Below, piece by piece: positions 1 to 8,332 of a stretch of DNA of 36,965 bases. Under the pieces are notes generated by a model, which had not been told where the DNA came from, did no database searches, and worked only from the letters and a program-made list of their open reading frames with translations. Source of the DNA: Bacteroidota bacterium. Its GTDB lineage: Bacteria; Bacteroidota; Bacteroidia; Chitinophagales; Chitinophagaceae. Made by a program: the position numbers and the translations under genes. The stretch covers positions 1 to 36,965 of the forward strand of contig JAEZDA010000110.1 of NCBI GenBank assembly GCA_023433345.1. The letters run 5' to 3'. How positions within the stretch are numbered: the stretch's first letter is position 1; every line of letters begins with the position of its first letter.

Positions 1-2532
1 GAAATGCTCCGGTTATTCCGGCAATATCCCGAAGCCATAGAAAACACGCAACAGATTTCCGGCGCATGCACTTTTTCACTTAATGAATTGAAGTATGAGT
101 ATCCGGAAGAAATTACAACGGAAGGAAGAACGCCACAGGAAGAGTTGACTCACCTCTCATGGTTAGGTGCGCGCGAACGTTACGGGGAAAGTATACCACA
201 CAAAGCAAGCAAGGCGATAGAGTATGAACTAAAGCTGATCGGTGAAATGAATTACGCCGCTTACTTTCTTACGGTATATGATATTGTGAAGTTTGCGAGG
301 TCGAAAAATATTCTTTGCCAGGGCAGGGGATCGGCAGCCAATTCAACAGTTTGTTATTGCCTTGGCATAACGTCGGTTGACCCTGCAAAATTCGATCTGT
401 TGTTCGAACGTTTTATTTCCACCGCGCGTAATGAACCTCCGGATATTGATGTGGACTTCGAGCATGAACGCCGTGAAGAAGTGATGCAGTACATCTTCAA
501 TAAGTATGGCCGCGAAAGAGCCGCTATCGTGGCCACGGTAACACAGATGCATCAGAAGGGCGCAATACGTGATGTGGGAAAGGCAATGGGATTATCTGTT
601 GATACGATCGATGGTTTGTCTGGTTCAGTTTGGCAATACACCGATGAATGGTTTGAAGGAAGACGCATAGAAGAACAGGGTCTGAACCCGCAAGACAATC
701 ATCTGAAAAAAGTTTTACAGCTCACAAGAGAGTACATGGGCTTCCCGCGACAACTTGGGCAGCATACCGGTGGCTTTGTTATTACAAGAGATAAGCTCAG
801 CAATCTTGTGCCTATTCTTAATGCGAGAATGGAAGACCGCACCTGTATTGAATGGAACAAGGATGATATAGACGCGCTGGGTTTTATGAAGATAGATGTA
901 CTCGCTTTGGGAATGCTTACCTGCATTCGCAAAGCTTTTGATGTGGCTAAAAAAAGTTATGGACTTGATCTCACACTTGCTAATATTCCGCAGGATGATC
1001 CTGTTGTTTATGATATGATCTGTCATGCCGATACCATAGGTGTTTTCCAGATCGAAAGCCGTGCACAACAATCGATGTTACCGCGATTAAGGCCCCGTGT
1101 GTTTTATGACCTCGTGATAGAAGTTGCACTCGTGCGGCCTGGTCCGATACAGGGAGATATGGTGCATCCTTATTTACGCCGCCGCAATGGTGAAGAGGCC
1201 GTTGACTTCCCTTCAGAAGAGCTCAAAGAAATTCTAGGAAGAACGCTGGGTGTTCCCTTATTCCAGGAACAGGCAATGAAGATAGCAATAGTTGCTGCAG
1301 GCTTTACTCCTGCAGAAGCCGACGGATTGCGTCGCGCTATGGCTACTTTCAAAGCAAAAGGTTTGGTTACGCAATACCGTGAGAAGCTTACGAAGGGCAT
1401 GATAGAGAAAGGTTACTCGGTTGAATATGCACAGCGTGTATTCAAACAGCTTGAAGGCTTTGGCAGTTATGGATTTCCGGAAAGCCATGCGGTGAGCTTT
1501 GCATTGCTTGTATATGTTTCTTCATGGTTGAAATGTTATTATCCTGATGTGTTTTGCTGCGCGATTTTAAACAGCCTGCCAATGGGATTTTATCAGCCCG
1601 CGCAATTAATTATAGATGCGAGAAAACATGGTGTTGATGTAAGACCCGTGGATGTTAATTTTTCTGACTGGGATAATAAGCTGGAAGAGATGTCAGGCAA
1701 GTTCTGTGCAGTAAGGCTGGGCTTCAGGGAGGTAAAAGGTTTAAGGCTAAGTGATATGGATCTGCTGATATCGCAGCGAAAGAAAAATTATACATCCGTA
1801 AATGATCTCCGTGATGCGGGTATTACCGAAGCGGTGTTGCAGAAACTTGCAGGTGCCGATGCTTTCAGATCCCTTGGTCTTAACCGGCGAGAAGCATTAT
1901 GGGAAATTTCTACCAAAGACAAACCCGAGGTTTTATTTAAAGGCACCAAACCTGCTGATGCTGTAAATGAAAATATTTCACTTCCGGTGATGACCACTTC
2001 ACAACATGTAGTTGAAGATTATGCCGCAACTTCTTTTTCATTAAAGGCACACCCCGTTAGTTTTATTCGCGAACAGCTTGAGCAATTGCATATTTTACCC
2101 GCGAATAAATTAGGTACGCTTAAAGACGGCATGAATGTAAAAGTGGCCGGACTTGTATTGGTTCGCCAGCGGCCCGGCACAGCGGCAGGTATATGTTTTA
2201 TGACCATTGAAGATGAAACAGGTTTTGCTAACCTTGTTATTTGGGAAAAGTTGTTCGAACAATACCGTAAAGAGATATTGCAATCAAAACTTATTATGGT
2301 AGAAGGAAAAGTGCAGATTGAAGGCGAAGTGATTCATGTGATCGTAAAACGCTGTTACAATTTTTCTAAACTCCTCAGGAAGCTTGCTATAGAAAAAAAT
2401 ATTGAACCAAACGTGTTAACGCTTTCACCCGCTGATGAAAAGTCCATCCCTGCACATCTTCAGAAAAGGCGTGCTCCCTCCAATCAGCCTGCGCCAGACA
2501 GTATTTTTCACGGCGGCCGGAATTTTAAATAA
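1..2532 (+). CDS. dnaE2: Error-prone DNA polymerase DnaE2 (ImuC), 5'-truncated by the window
   Basis: C-family DNA polymerase alpha subunit of the DnaE2/ImuC type, which carries out mutagenic translesion synthesis after DNA damage, usually with ImuA and ImuB. The frame is open at base 1 (a Glu codon precedes the first ATG), so the gene starts upstream. About 843 codons are present against roughly 1050-1080 for full-length family members, so the N-terminal PHP domain and the start of the palm are missing from the window. Visible landmarks, counted from the ATG at 4, are GRGSAANS near residue 108, the catalytic PDIDVDF near 145-151, the third palm Asp in MKIDVLALG near 298, a helix-hairpin-helix region around 600-625, and an OB-fold near 710-790 (KVAGLVLVRQRPG onward). 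imuA/imuB would be expected just upstream. The promoter is outside the window, so SOS control cannot be assessed. The gene ends with TAA and no terminator follows. Confidence 0.95.
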   Translation, partial: EMLRLFRQYPEAIENTQQISGACTFSLNELKYEYPEEITTEGRTPQEELTHLSWLGARERYGESIPHKASKAIEYELKLIGEMNYAAYFLTVYDIVKFARSKNILCQGRGSAANSTVCYCLGITSVDPAKFDLLFERFISTARNEPPDIDVDFEHERREEVMQYIFNKYGRERAAIVATVTQMHQKGAIRDVGKAMGLSVDTIDGLSGSVWQYTDEWFEGRRIEEQGLNPQDNHLKKVLQLTREYMGFPRQLGQHTGGFVITRDKLSNLVPILNARMEDRTCIEWNKDDIDALGFMKIDVLALGMLTCIRKAFDVAKKSYGLDLTLANIPQDDPVVYDMICHADTIGVFQIESRAQQSMLPRLRPRVFYDLVIEVALVRPGPIQGDMVHPYLRRRNGEEAVDFPSEELKEILGRTLGVPLFQEQAMKIAIVAAGFTPAEADGLRRAMATFKAKGLVTQYREKLTKGMIEKGYSVEYAQRVFKQLEGFGSYGFPESHAVSFALLVYVSSWLKCYYPDVFCCAILNSLPMGFYQPAQLIIDARKHGVDVRPVDVNFSDWDNKLEEMSGKFCAVRLGFREVKGLRLSDMDLLISQRKKNYTSVNDLRDAGITEAVLQKLAGADAFRSLGLNRREALWEISTKDKPEVLFKGTKPADAVNENISLPVMTTSQHVVEDYAATSFSLKAHPVSFIREQLEQLHILPANKLGTLKDGMNVKVAGLVLVRQRPGTAAGICFMTIEDETGFANLVIWEKLFEQYRKEILQSKLIMVEGKVQIEGEVIHVIVKRCYNFSKLLRKLAIEKNIEPNVLTLSPADEKSIPAHLQKRRAPSNQPAPDSIFHGGRNFK

Positions 2533-2598
2533 TACATAAAGAAAACGTCTGCATAAATTCGATCTACTTGATTAAATTTGACGAAACCTTCAATAGCC

Positions 2599-2901
2599 AT
2601 GTCACGTTATACAACTCTTTCCGAAACAATGAACGAACTCCGCAAAGAAGGATATACAGAAGATTTTAACCTTCAGCAAAATTGCATAGAATGCAGGAAT
2701 GGAGAGTTTAAAGTATTTGTCGATGAATTTAAAGTTGATAAGTATTACAGGTTCGAAGGAGAAAGCAACCCGTCTGACAATGCAATCTTATATGCCATCT
2801 CATCAGATAAACATGATCTGAAAGGCGTGTTGGTTAATGGCTATGGAATTTACAGCGAACCTGTTACCGATGAGCTGGTAAAAAAGCTAGAGCTTCGGTA
2901 A
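2599..2901 (+). CDS. Small conserved Bacteroidota protein of unknown function
   Basis: A 100-residue soluble, acidic protein with no signal peptide or membrane segment. It resembles a short family, common in Bacteroidota, with the pattern YTTLSETMNELRKEGYTEDFNL..CIEC..., which is often labelled 'phosphoribosylpyrophosphate synthetase' in databases. It is far too short for PRPP synthetase (about 310 aa) and shows no PRPP-binding motif, so that name should not be copied. Two Cys (CIEC) lie close together near residue 30. The ATG at 2599 is chosen because family similarity starts at MSRYTTLSE; an in-frame TTG at 2578 would add seven residues. It lies 66 bp after dnaE2 on the same strand with no terminator between, so co-transcription is possible. 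Function is not known to me. Confidence 0.75.
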   Translation: MSRYTTLSETMNELRKEGYTEDFNLQQNCIECRNGEFKVFVDEFKVDKYYRFEGESNPSDNAILYAISSDKHDLKGVLVNGYGIYSEPVTDELVKKLELR

Positions 2902-2952
2902 TTTCTGAAACTCAATACCATACTGATTCAAAAGAATAGACTTCCACTTGTA

Positions 2953-2966
2953 TTGATCTACATCAA
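2953..2966. promoter_or_regulatory. FNR/CRP-superfamily-like palindrome
   Basis: TTGAT-CTAC-ATCAA is a perfect match to the FNR-type consensus TTGAT-N4-ATCAA. It lies in the 287-bp gap between the small protein gene and the SDR gene. Its centre is about 65 bp upstream of the start expected from the -7-like element at 3012-3019, a distance typical of upstream activator sites in this superfamily. That a Crp/Fnr-family regulator binds here is inference from sequence alone. Confidence 0.45.
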
Positions 2967-3011
2967 CGCTATTTATTATCATAGCGCATAGGCATGCCTC
3001 TTTTTGTGAAA

Positions 3012-3019
3012 TACCTTTG
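3012..3019 (+). promoter_or_regulatory. Possible -7 element for the SDR gene
   Basis: TACCTTTG matches the Bacteroidota -7 consensus TAnnTTTG. No TTTG is found 19-20 bp upstream, which would fit an activator-dependent promoter using the palindrome at 2953-2966. The implied leader to the ATG at 3189 is about 165 nt. I see no other clear structure in the rest of the 2902-3188 gap. Confidence 0.25.
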
Positions 3020-3188
3020 CTATATCAAACCGGGTAATTAAAATACTCAAAAGAATCTCTTTTTACCCTCTCTCAAGGCAATATCTAAGCCTGCTGAAGC
3101 CCATTAATAAAAGGGGCGAACACCAGCCCTGATTACATATCCTTTGCGGAGGAGAGAAGTATTGTTTAACTTTTAAAACATTAGAATC

Positions 3189-3947
3189 ATGAAAAGACTT
3201 GAAAACAAAGTAGCAGTAATAACAGGAGGCGCCGGAAGCATCGGTAAAACAACGGCAAAACTTTTTCTGGAAAATGGAGCGAAGGTTTTACTGGTAGATC
3301 TCAAGGAAGACGACCTTAAAAAAGTGGTTGATGAACTTGGAAGCAAAGATGTGAAGTACTCCGCAGCAGACGTAACAAAAGCGGCGGATGTACAGAGATA
3401 TGTAAACGATGCCGTAAAAGCTTTCGGTAAGATCGATATTTTCTTCAACAACGCCGGTATTGAGGGTGTTGTGCATCCCACGGTTGATTATCCTGAGGAA
3501 ATGTTTGACAAGGTGATCGCTGTAAACGTGAAGGGCGTGTTTTTGGGAAACAAATACATATTACCGCAAATGAATGACGGCGGCAGCATTATTCTTACTT
3601 CATCAGTAGCAGGAATTGCAGGAAGCCCGAACGTTACCGCATACATTGCCAGTAAGCACGCGGTTGTTGGTATGATGAGGAATCTCGCTATGGAAGTGGC
3701 GCCAAGAAAGATCCGCGTAAATACGATTAATCCTTCGCCGGTTGATAACCGAATGATGCGTTCATTGGAAGCAGGTTACGCTCCCGGTGATGCAGAAAAC
3801 GCAAAAAAGAGTTTTGAACACGCCATTCCGCTTGGCCGTTATGCTGAACCGATTGAGATCGCCCAACTTGTTATGTTTATGGCAGGTGATGAAAGTAAAT
3901 TTATCACCGGAACCACCCAAGTAATTGATGGCGGTATGAATGCTTAA
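3189..3947 (+). CDS. SDR-family NAD(P)-dependent oxidoreductase
   Basis: Classical short-chain dehydrogenase/reductase, 252 aa, the usual length. The N-terminal Rossmann fold shows TGGAGSIG (12-19) for the cofactor. An acidic residue ends beta-2 (LLVDL), which usually favours NAD over NADP. NNAG is at 87-90. The catalytic set is Ser138/139, Tyr152 and Lys156 (YIASK), and the C-terminus has the common ITGTTQVIDGGMNA. It should be a soluble cytoplasmic enzyme, probably a tetramer. Substrate cannot be read from sequence; nearest families include glucose 1-dehydrogenase-like and 3-oxoacyl-ACP reductase-like enzymes. It is a monocistronic unit: a long leader with an FNR-like site precedes it and a strong hairpin terminator follows. 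The catalase gene downstream suggests, weakly, a stress-related role. Confidence 0.92.
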   Translation: MKRLENKVAVITGGAGSIGKTTAKLFLENGAKVLLVDLKEDDLKKVVDELGSKDVKYSAADVTKAADVQRYVNDAVKAFGKIDIFFNNAGIEGVVHPTVDYPEEMFDKVIAVNVKGVFLGNKYILPQMNDGGSIILTSSVAGIAGSPNVTAYIASKHAVVGMMRNLAMEVAPRKIRVNTINPSPVDNRMMRSLEAGYAPGDAENAKKSFEHAIPLGRYAEPIEIAQLVMFMAGDESKFITGTTQVIDGGMNA

Positions 3948-3955
3948 ACATTTTT

Positions 3956-3985
3956 GGTTGCGCACTTGTTGCGCAACCTTTTTTA
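3956..3985 (+). terminator. Rho-independent terminator after the SDR gene
   Basis: A perfect 9-bp stem, GGTTGCGCA (3956-3964) with TGCGCAACC (3970-3978), has a 5-nt loop and is followed directly by a run of six T. It starts 8 bp after the SDR stop codon and separates that gene from the catalase. Confidence 0.9.
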
Positions 3986-4057
3986 TTTAAGGTAGCTGAT
4001 AACCTGGGTATTCTCTATCAGGCGGCGAAACAATCCTGAGAATCTGGTAGAGAAATG

Positions 4058-4065
4058 TAAATTTG
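4058..4065 (+). promoter_or_regulatory. Possible -7 element for the catalase gene
   Basis: TAAATTTG is an exact match to TAnnTTTG, placed so that transcription would start about 40 nt before the catalase ATG at 4112. The expected -33 position (4035-4038, CCTG) matches TTTG only at the last two bases. No OxyR- or Fur-like palindrome was recognised nearby. Confidence 0.3.
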
Positions 4066-4111
4066 CACTTCGATTTAAGATATTCAAACATTAATGTAAA
4101 TCCTGATAAAA

Positions 4112-5626
4112 ATGGACAGAAAAGAATCCAAACTAACCCGGCAAACCGGCGCCCCGGTTCCCGATAATCAGAATGTACAAACTGCAGGCCCGCGCGGACC
4201 ATTATTAATGCAGGATTTCTGGTTCCTTGAAAAGATGGCAAACTTTGACCGTGAAGTTATTCCTGAAAGAAGAATGCATGCAAAAGGTTCCGGTGCCTTT
4301 GGTACGTTCACGGTTACGCATGATATCACCAAATACTCCAAGGCAAGCATTTTTAGCAAGGTGGGCAAGAAGACCGAAATGTTCGCGCGCTTTTCTACCG
4401 TTGCCGGTGAAAGGGGCGCAGCAGATGCTGAAAGGGATATCCGCGGCTTTGCTTTGAAGTTCTATACAGAGGAAGGCATCTGGGATCTTGTTGGAAACAA
4501 CACTCCCGTATTTTTCTTTCGTGATCCGATGAAATTCCCCGACCTGAACCATGCTGTGAAGCGTGATCCTAAAACAAATCTGAGAGACGCAAATAATAAC
4601 TGGGATTTCTGGACGCTTCTACCTGAAGCACTTCATCAGATCACCATTGTGATGAGTGATCGGGGAATTCCGAGAGGTTACAGGCACATGCATGGTTTTG
4701 GAAGCCATACATACAGTTTCATTAACAAGCAAAATGTAAGGCATTGGGTGAAGTTTCATTTTGTTACGCAGCAAGGAATTGAGAATTTTACTGATGAAGA
4801 AGCTGCAGCAGTGGTAGGCCGGGACAGGGAATCGTCTCAGCGTGATTTGTTTGAGGCGATAGAGAAAAAGGATTTTCCAAAATGGAAAATGTTTGTTCAG
4901 ATAATGACCGAAGAGGAGGCAAAAACCTATCGTTTCCATCCATTTGATCTTACCAAGGTTTGGAGTAAAAAAGACTTTCCGCTGATACCTGTCGGCGAAT
5001 TTGAATTGAACAGGAATCCGGAGAATTATTTCCAGGATGTTGAGCAGGCTGCATTCAACCCGACCAACATCGTTCCGGGTATCGGCTTTTCACCTGATAA
5101 AATGTTACAGGGAAGGTTGTTCTCATACGGCGATGCGCAACGTTATCGTCTTGGTGTGAATCATTTTCAGATTCCGGTAAATAAGCCTACATGTCCATAC
5201 CATGCATTCCACCGCGATGGCGCAATGCGTGTTGACGGCAACTATGGGGGAACGAAACATTACAATCCCAACAGCTATGGCGAGTGGCAGGAGCAACCTG
5301 AAGCAAAGGAACCACCACTTGAATTGGAAGGCACAGCGTATGCACATAACTTCAGAGATGATGACCAGGATTATTTCACACAACCTGGCGACCTGTTCCG
5401 TATCATTAAAGAACGCGGAAGGGCTGATCTGTTGTTCAAGAACACAGCCGCACAGATCGGTGGCGCGGAGAAATTCATACAGATCCGTCACATCAGAAAT
5501 TGCTTCAAAGCAGATCCTGAGTATGGTCAGGGTGTGGCAATAGCTCTAGGCCTAACTATGGACGAAGTGAATAAATTTGATATGAAGCCTTACGATAAAT
5601 GGGCGCCAAGGCCTACTAACGGATAG
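4112..5626 (+). CDS. katA: Monofunctional heme catalase (small-subunit, clade 3 type)
   Basis: Heme catalase that converts hydrogen peroxide to water and oxygen in the cytoplasm, normally a tetramer. At 504 aa it is the small-subunit size, without the C-terminal flavodoxin-like domain of large catalases. Catalytic His56 is in FDREVIPERRMHAKG; the distal Asn is in LVGNNTPVFF (129/130); the proximal heme-ligand Tyr339 is in RLFSYGDAQRYRLG. The RGFALKFYTEEG stretch and the NYGG and conserved HxFH-type segments around 350-380 are also present. There is no signal peptide. The ATG at 4112 gives the usual N-terminus (LTRQTGAPVPDNQN). It stands alone between two hairpin terminators, so it is probably regulated on its own. 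Nothing is truncated or unusual. Confidence 0.97.
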   Translation: MDRKESKLTRQTGAPVPDNQNVQTAGPRGPLLMQDFWFLEKMANFDREVIPERRMHAKGSGAFGTFTVTHDITKYSKASIFSKVGKKTEMFARFSTVAGERGAADAERDIRGFALKFYTEEGIWDLVGNNTPVFFFRDPMKFPDLNHAVKRDPKTNLRDANNNWDFWTLLPEALHQITIVMSDRGIPRGYRHMHGFGSHTYSFINKQNVRHWVKFHFVTQQGIENFTDEEAAAVVGRDRESSQRDLFEAIEKKDFPKWKMFVQIMTEEEAKTYRFHPFDLTKVWSKKDFPLIPVGEFELNRNPENYFQDVEQAAFNPTNIVPGIGFSPDKMLQGRLFSYGDAQRYRLGVNHFQIPVNKPTCPYHAFHRDGAMRVDGNYGGTKHYNPNSYGEWQEQPEAKEPPLELEGTAYAHNFRDDDQDYFTQPGDLFRIIKERGRADLLFKNTAAQIGGAEKFIQIRHIRNCFKADPEYGQGVAIALGLTMDEVNKFDMKPYDKWAPRPTNG

Positions 5627-5650
5627 GGATATACGAAAATATAGAATGAA

Positions 5651-5676
5651 AGCCTCTCTTATGGGAGGCTTTTTTA
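5651..5676 (+). terminator. Rho-independent terminator after catalase
   Basis: AGCCTCTC (5651-5658) pairs with GGGAGGCT (5663-5670), an 8-bp stem with one G-T pair and a TTAT loop, followed by six T. It lies 25 bp after the katA stop. The first heptamer array begins at its last base. Confidence 0.88.
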
Positions 5677-5703
5677 GTTAGTAGTTGATAGTTTGTAGTT
5701 GAA
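5676..5703. repeat. Degenerate heptamer array, 4 x 7 bp (AGTTnnn)
   Basis: Four tandem 7-mers with no gap: AGTTAGT, AGTTGAT, AGTTTGT, AGTTGAA. AGTT is invariant and the last three bases vary. It lies immediately after the catalase terminator. It is one of six arrays of the same period in the window. Confidence 0.75.
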
Positions 5704-5852
5704 GTCGGATAAGAGATATATAGTTTTGTTCTTCCTTCCTGAAACATCGTGGAAGCTTCTGCATCACTCGGTATTTTCCCGCAGAGCATCGCAGATCCAT
5801 GCACCGCAGATAGCTGCGAATGTAATTGGGCGTGCCTTTTCGTAGCAGCTAT

Positions 5853-5880
5853 AATCTAAAATTCAAAATTTATAATTTTC
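5853..5880. repeat. Degenerate heptamer array, 4 x 7 bp (AATnnnn)
   Basis: Four tandem 7-mers: AATCTAA, AATTCAA, AATTTAT, AATTTTC. The array ends 4 bp before the stop codon of the protease gene on the minus strand. The 149 bp between this array and the one at 5676-5703 contains no convincing gene. Confidence 0.65.
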
Positions 5881-5884
5881 TGTT

Positions 5885-7336
5885 TTACGCACCGAGTGAG
5901 AAATTAAAGGCGATCCGTGAACCGTCGGGCGCAATTCCGAGTATTTGCATCATTGAAGTTTGGGCAGTCATCAGGGCTTCATCTACATCTCCCTTATCAT
6001 TTATTGCAACGCCGTTTATGAAGGCTATTATTGTGCCCGGCGGAATACCTAATCTGTCGAAAAAGCCGCCGCTCTTTATTTCAGATACTATCACACCTCC
6101 ATATAAACTATACCTATCCTTTAAATCGTCCGAAATGTTTTCAAAGCTTGCACCTAGTTTCTCGTGGATGGCCGCCAATGATTCCCGATCGAAGTTTTCT
6201 GAATCTTCCTCTTTTTTAAGTTGTGCAATAGTTTGGTTTGTTTCTCCGTTTCGTAAGAATTCAAGCAGGATCTTATCTCCCGGTCTTTTTCGTGCGATCC
6301 GTTCCGAAAATTCAGCGGAGGAATATAATTTAATGTCATCGATCTTTTGAATGATGTCACCTTCCTTTAAACCCGCTTCCTGCGCGGCACTACCAGGTTG
6401 AATGCCAGTGATGAAAACACCCTGAACCGATCCGGGGTCAATATCCTGCATTCTCAAAATATGTTCTTCATCAGATGGCGCCGGATAAGAAACTCCGAGT
6501 AGTCCACGCTGTACGCTGCCAAACTCCTGCAAATCATTCAAAATCTTTTTCGCAAGGTTTGCGGGCACTGCAAATGCATAGCCGGTATAGCTTCCCGTAA
6601 TTGAAGCTATCGCAGTATTTATTCCGATCAATTCGCCTTTCATATTTACAAGAGCGCCGCCACTATTGCCTGGATTAATTGCCGCATCAGTTTGAATGAA
6701 AGATTCAATGGCTGCGCTTAGTTCACTTCCATCAGTATTATACCGTGAGGGTTGATTGATGATGCCGAGGCTTCTGCCTTTTGCGCTGATTATTCCAGCT
6801 GTAACGGTGGTATTGAGAGAATACGGATATCCCACCGCAAGAACCCATTCGCCAACCTGTGCGTCATCTGAATTTCCCAGGCTGATGTAAGGCACTTCAC
6901 TTACTTCAACCTTCAATAATGCGAGGTCTGTATTCGGATCTCTGCCGACAAGCTTTGCCCTGAAGGAACTCCGGTTCGGAAATACTACTTCAACTACGGC
7001 TGCCCTTGCAATAACATGATAGTTTGTAGCGATGTATCCATCTGAACTGATAACGACGCCTGACCCTGACCCAATGGTTCGCATTCGCATGCCATCAGGA
7101 TCATCGAAAAATCGACCCGCACTCTGGCGGTTTTCAAAAAGTGTTTTGATATGTACAACGGCAGGAGTGACGGACCTGGCAGCCTGAACGAAATTCTCTC
7201 CGCTGCCGGGATGATTTGCTATGGGCTTTGCCGCGGGATCGTTTTTGTTTTTATCCTTTGTGCTGCAGGAACTAAATGCAAGAATAAAAACTGTGAGTAT
7301 ATGGAACAGGGGTGAAAATAGAATCTGGTTTTTCAT
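5885..7336 (-). CDS. DegP/HtrA-like serine protease, predicted lipoprotein
   Basis: Trypsin-like periplasmic protease of the DegP/DegQ/HtrA family, 483 aa with the start used here. The N-terminus is a lipoprotein-type signal (hydrophobic 5-21, then FSSC with Cys24), so it is probably membrane-anchored. The catalytic triad is intact: His107 (TNYHVIA), Asp137 (NTDLALLKV) and Ser225 (GNSGGALV). Two PDZ domains follow, about 275-375 (RGLLGVSYP..., GSAAQEAGLKEGDII) and about 395-483; the second is more divergent. Start at 7336 is preferred over an upstream ATG at 7390 because the signal sequence begins there. It lies 63 bp downstream of the DUF1275 gene on the same strand and may be co-transcribed. 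Expected role: quality control of envelope proteins. Confidence 0.92.
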   Translation of the reverse strand: MKNQILFSPLFHILTVFILAFSSCSTKDKNKNDPAAKPIANHPGSGENFVQAARSVTPAVVHIKTLFENRQSAGRFFDDPDGMRMRTIGSGSGVVISSDGYIATNYHVIARAAVVEVVFPNRSSFRAKLVGRDPNTDLALLKVEVSEVPYISLGNSDDAQVGEWVLAVGYPYSLNTTVTAGIISAKGRSLGIINQPSRYNTDGSELSAAIESFIQTDAAINPGNSGGALVNMKGELIGINTAIASITGSYTGYAFAVPANLAKKILNDLQEFGSVQRGLLGVSYPAPSDEEHILRMQDIDPGSVQGVFITGIQPGSAAQEAGLKEGDIIQKIDDIKLYSSAEFSERIARKRPGDKILLEFLRNGETNQTIAQLKKEEDSENFDRESLAAIHEKLGASFENISDDLKDRYSLYGGVIVSEIKSGGFFDRLGIPPGTIIAFINGVAINDKGDVDEALMTAQTSMMQILGIAPDGSRIAFNFSLGA

Positions 7337-7399
7337 ACTTTCTATAATTATATGCCGTGCCGTTATAATTGTGCCAAATTGCAGGTTCAAATGAACAGA

Positions 7400-8143
7400 T
7401 TATACGGGTCTGCTATCTATCGGCCCCTGGCCGCGCGCCCAAAGCAACAATTTGTACTTAACATTATCATAAAATAAACCGATCAGTAACAAGGCTGACG
7501 GAATTAAAAGCACCTTAAGTGCCAGGTAAGTGTAGAAGATACCGCCAACGAGCCCTCCCAGGAAAAAGTACACGATAATGCGTAACCGGAGTTTAATGGT
7601 GGTAACAAGTTTTAGTTTTTGTTCCGGCTTTTTGTAAAAGAACAACTGTGAAAATTCTATTCCGAGGTCTGTGAACAGTCCTGTTAAATGCGTTGTTCGA
7701 ACTATTGCATTTGAAATTCTTGTTACAAGAGAATTCTGTAAGCCCATTGCAAAGAGCAGCGTACACGCTATCAGGTCAGGATAATTGTGAATGAGCGGGG
7801 TTCCGAATAAGGCCAGTGTCAACAAAATGATGCTTTCCACAAATGCTGGTATTATGTATATATATTGTTCATTTTTGCGCGTCATTATTTCAATAAAAAG
7901 ACTGGAAACAAATGAACCAAGAAAAAAGAACAGAATATAAAGAAAGAATATAAGGCTTGCGGAAAAGCGCATTTTAAAAATCTCATCAACAAAATAAGCG
8001 AAGTGCCCTGTAACGTTGGTGGTTAAACGCTGCACTGAAATGAAACCGGCCACGTTTACCACTCCTGCTACAAAAGAGAGGAGTGAAGCAATTTTCTTGT
8101 TATGACTCAGCGTTCTGGTTTTGCCCTGGTGTCTGAACATCAT
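7400..8143 (-). CDS. DUF1275 (YoaK-like) integral membrane protein
   Basis: A 247-residue polytopic membrane protein with about six hydrophobic segments (roughly 20-40, 60-82, 95-115, 120-140, 188-206, 210-228). The N-terminal LLSFVAGVVNVAGFISV...TTNVTGHF and the ISNAIVRTTHLTGLFTDLG motif are characteristic of the YoaK/DUF1275 family. Function is not established; transport has been suggested for the family. It precedes the DegP-like gene by 63 bp, so the two may form an operon. The upstream gap (8144-8283) shows no clear TAnnTTTG element on this strand. An alternative start one codon later (second Met) is equally possible. Confidence 0.88.
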   Translation of the reverse strand: MMFRHQGKTRTLSHNKKIASLLSFVAGVVNVAGFISVQRLTTNVTGHFAYFVDEIFKMRFSASLIFFLYILFFFLGSFVSSLFIEIMTRKNEQYIYIIPAFVESIILLTLALFGTPLIHNYPDLIACTLLFAMGLQNSLVTRISNAIVRTTHLTGLFTDLGIEFSQLFFYKKPEQKLKLVTTIKLRLRIIVYFFLGGLVGGIFYTYLALKVLLIPSALLLIGLFYDNVKYKLLLWARGQGPIDSRPV

Positions 8144-8283
8144 TAGAGGTTTCTGGTACAGGGAGAAAAAGCTCGAAAGGAATTTTTATTTCGAACCTTT
8201 TAGTTTCGTGATGTGCAATTTATAAAACCAAAACCGTAATTAATAATCGGTTCTTACCGGGAAGTTTTCCGCTAAACGATATA

Positions 8284-8314
8284 TAAAAAAAAGGAGAACC
8301 ATAAGTTCTCCTTT
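8284..8314 (-). terminator. Rho-independent terminator after the PepSY-like gene
   Basis: Read on the minus strand, AAGGAGAAC pairs with GTTCTCCTT around a 5-nt loop, followed by a run of T (A8 on the plus strand at 8285-8292). It begins 19 bp after the stop codon of the PepSY-like gene. Confidence 0.88.
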
Positions 8315-8332
8315 TAAAAAGCTATTATTTAG

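Noticed and set aside
5676..5880. CRISPR array
   Set aside because: The repeats are 7-bp tandem units without spacers, and no cas gene is present.
5826..6350. 174-codon plus-strand open frame
   Set aside because: It lies antisense to the 3' half of the DegP-like gene, whose PDZ domains are clear on the other strand. The translated product has no recognisable features.
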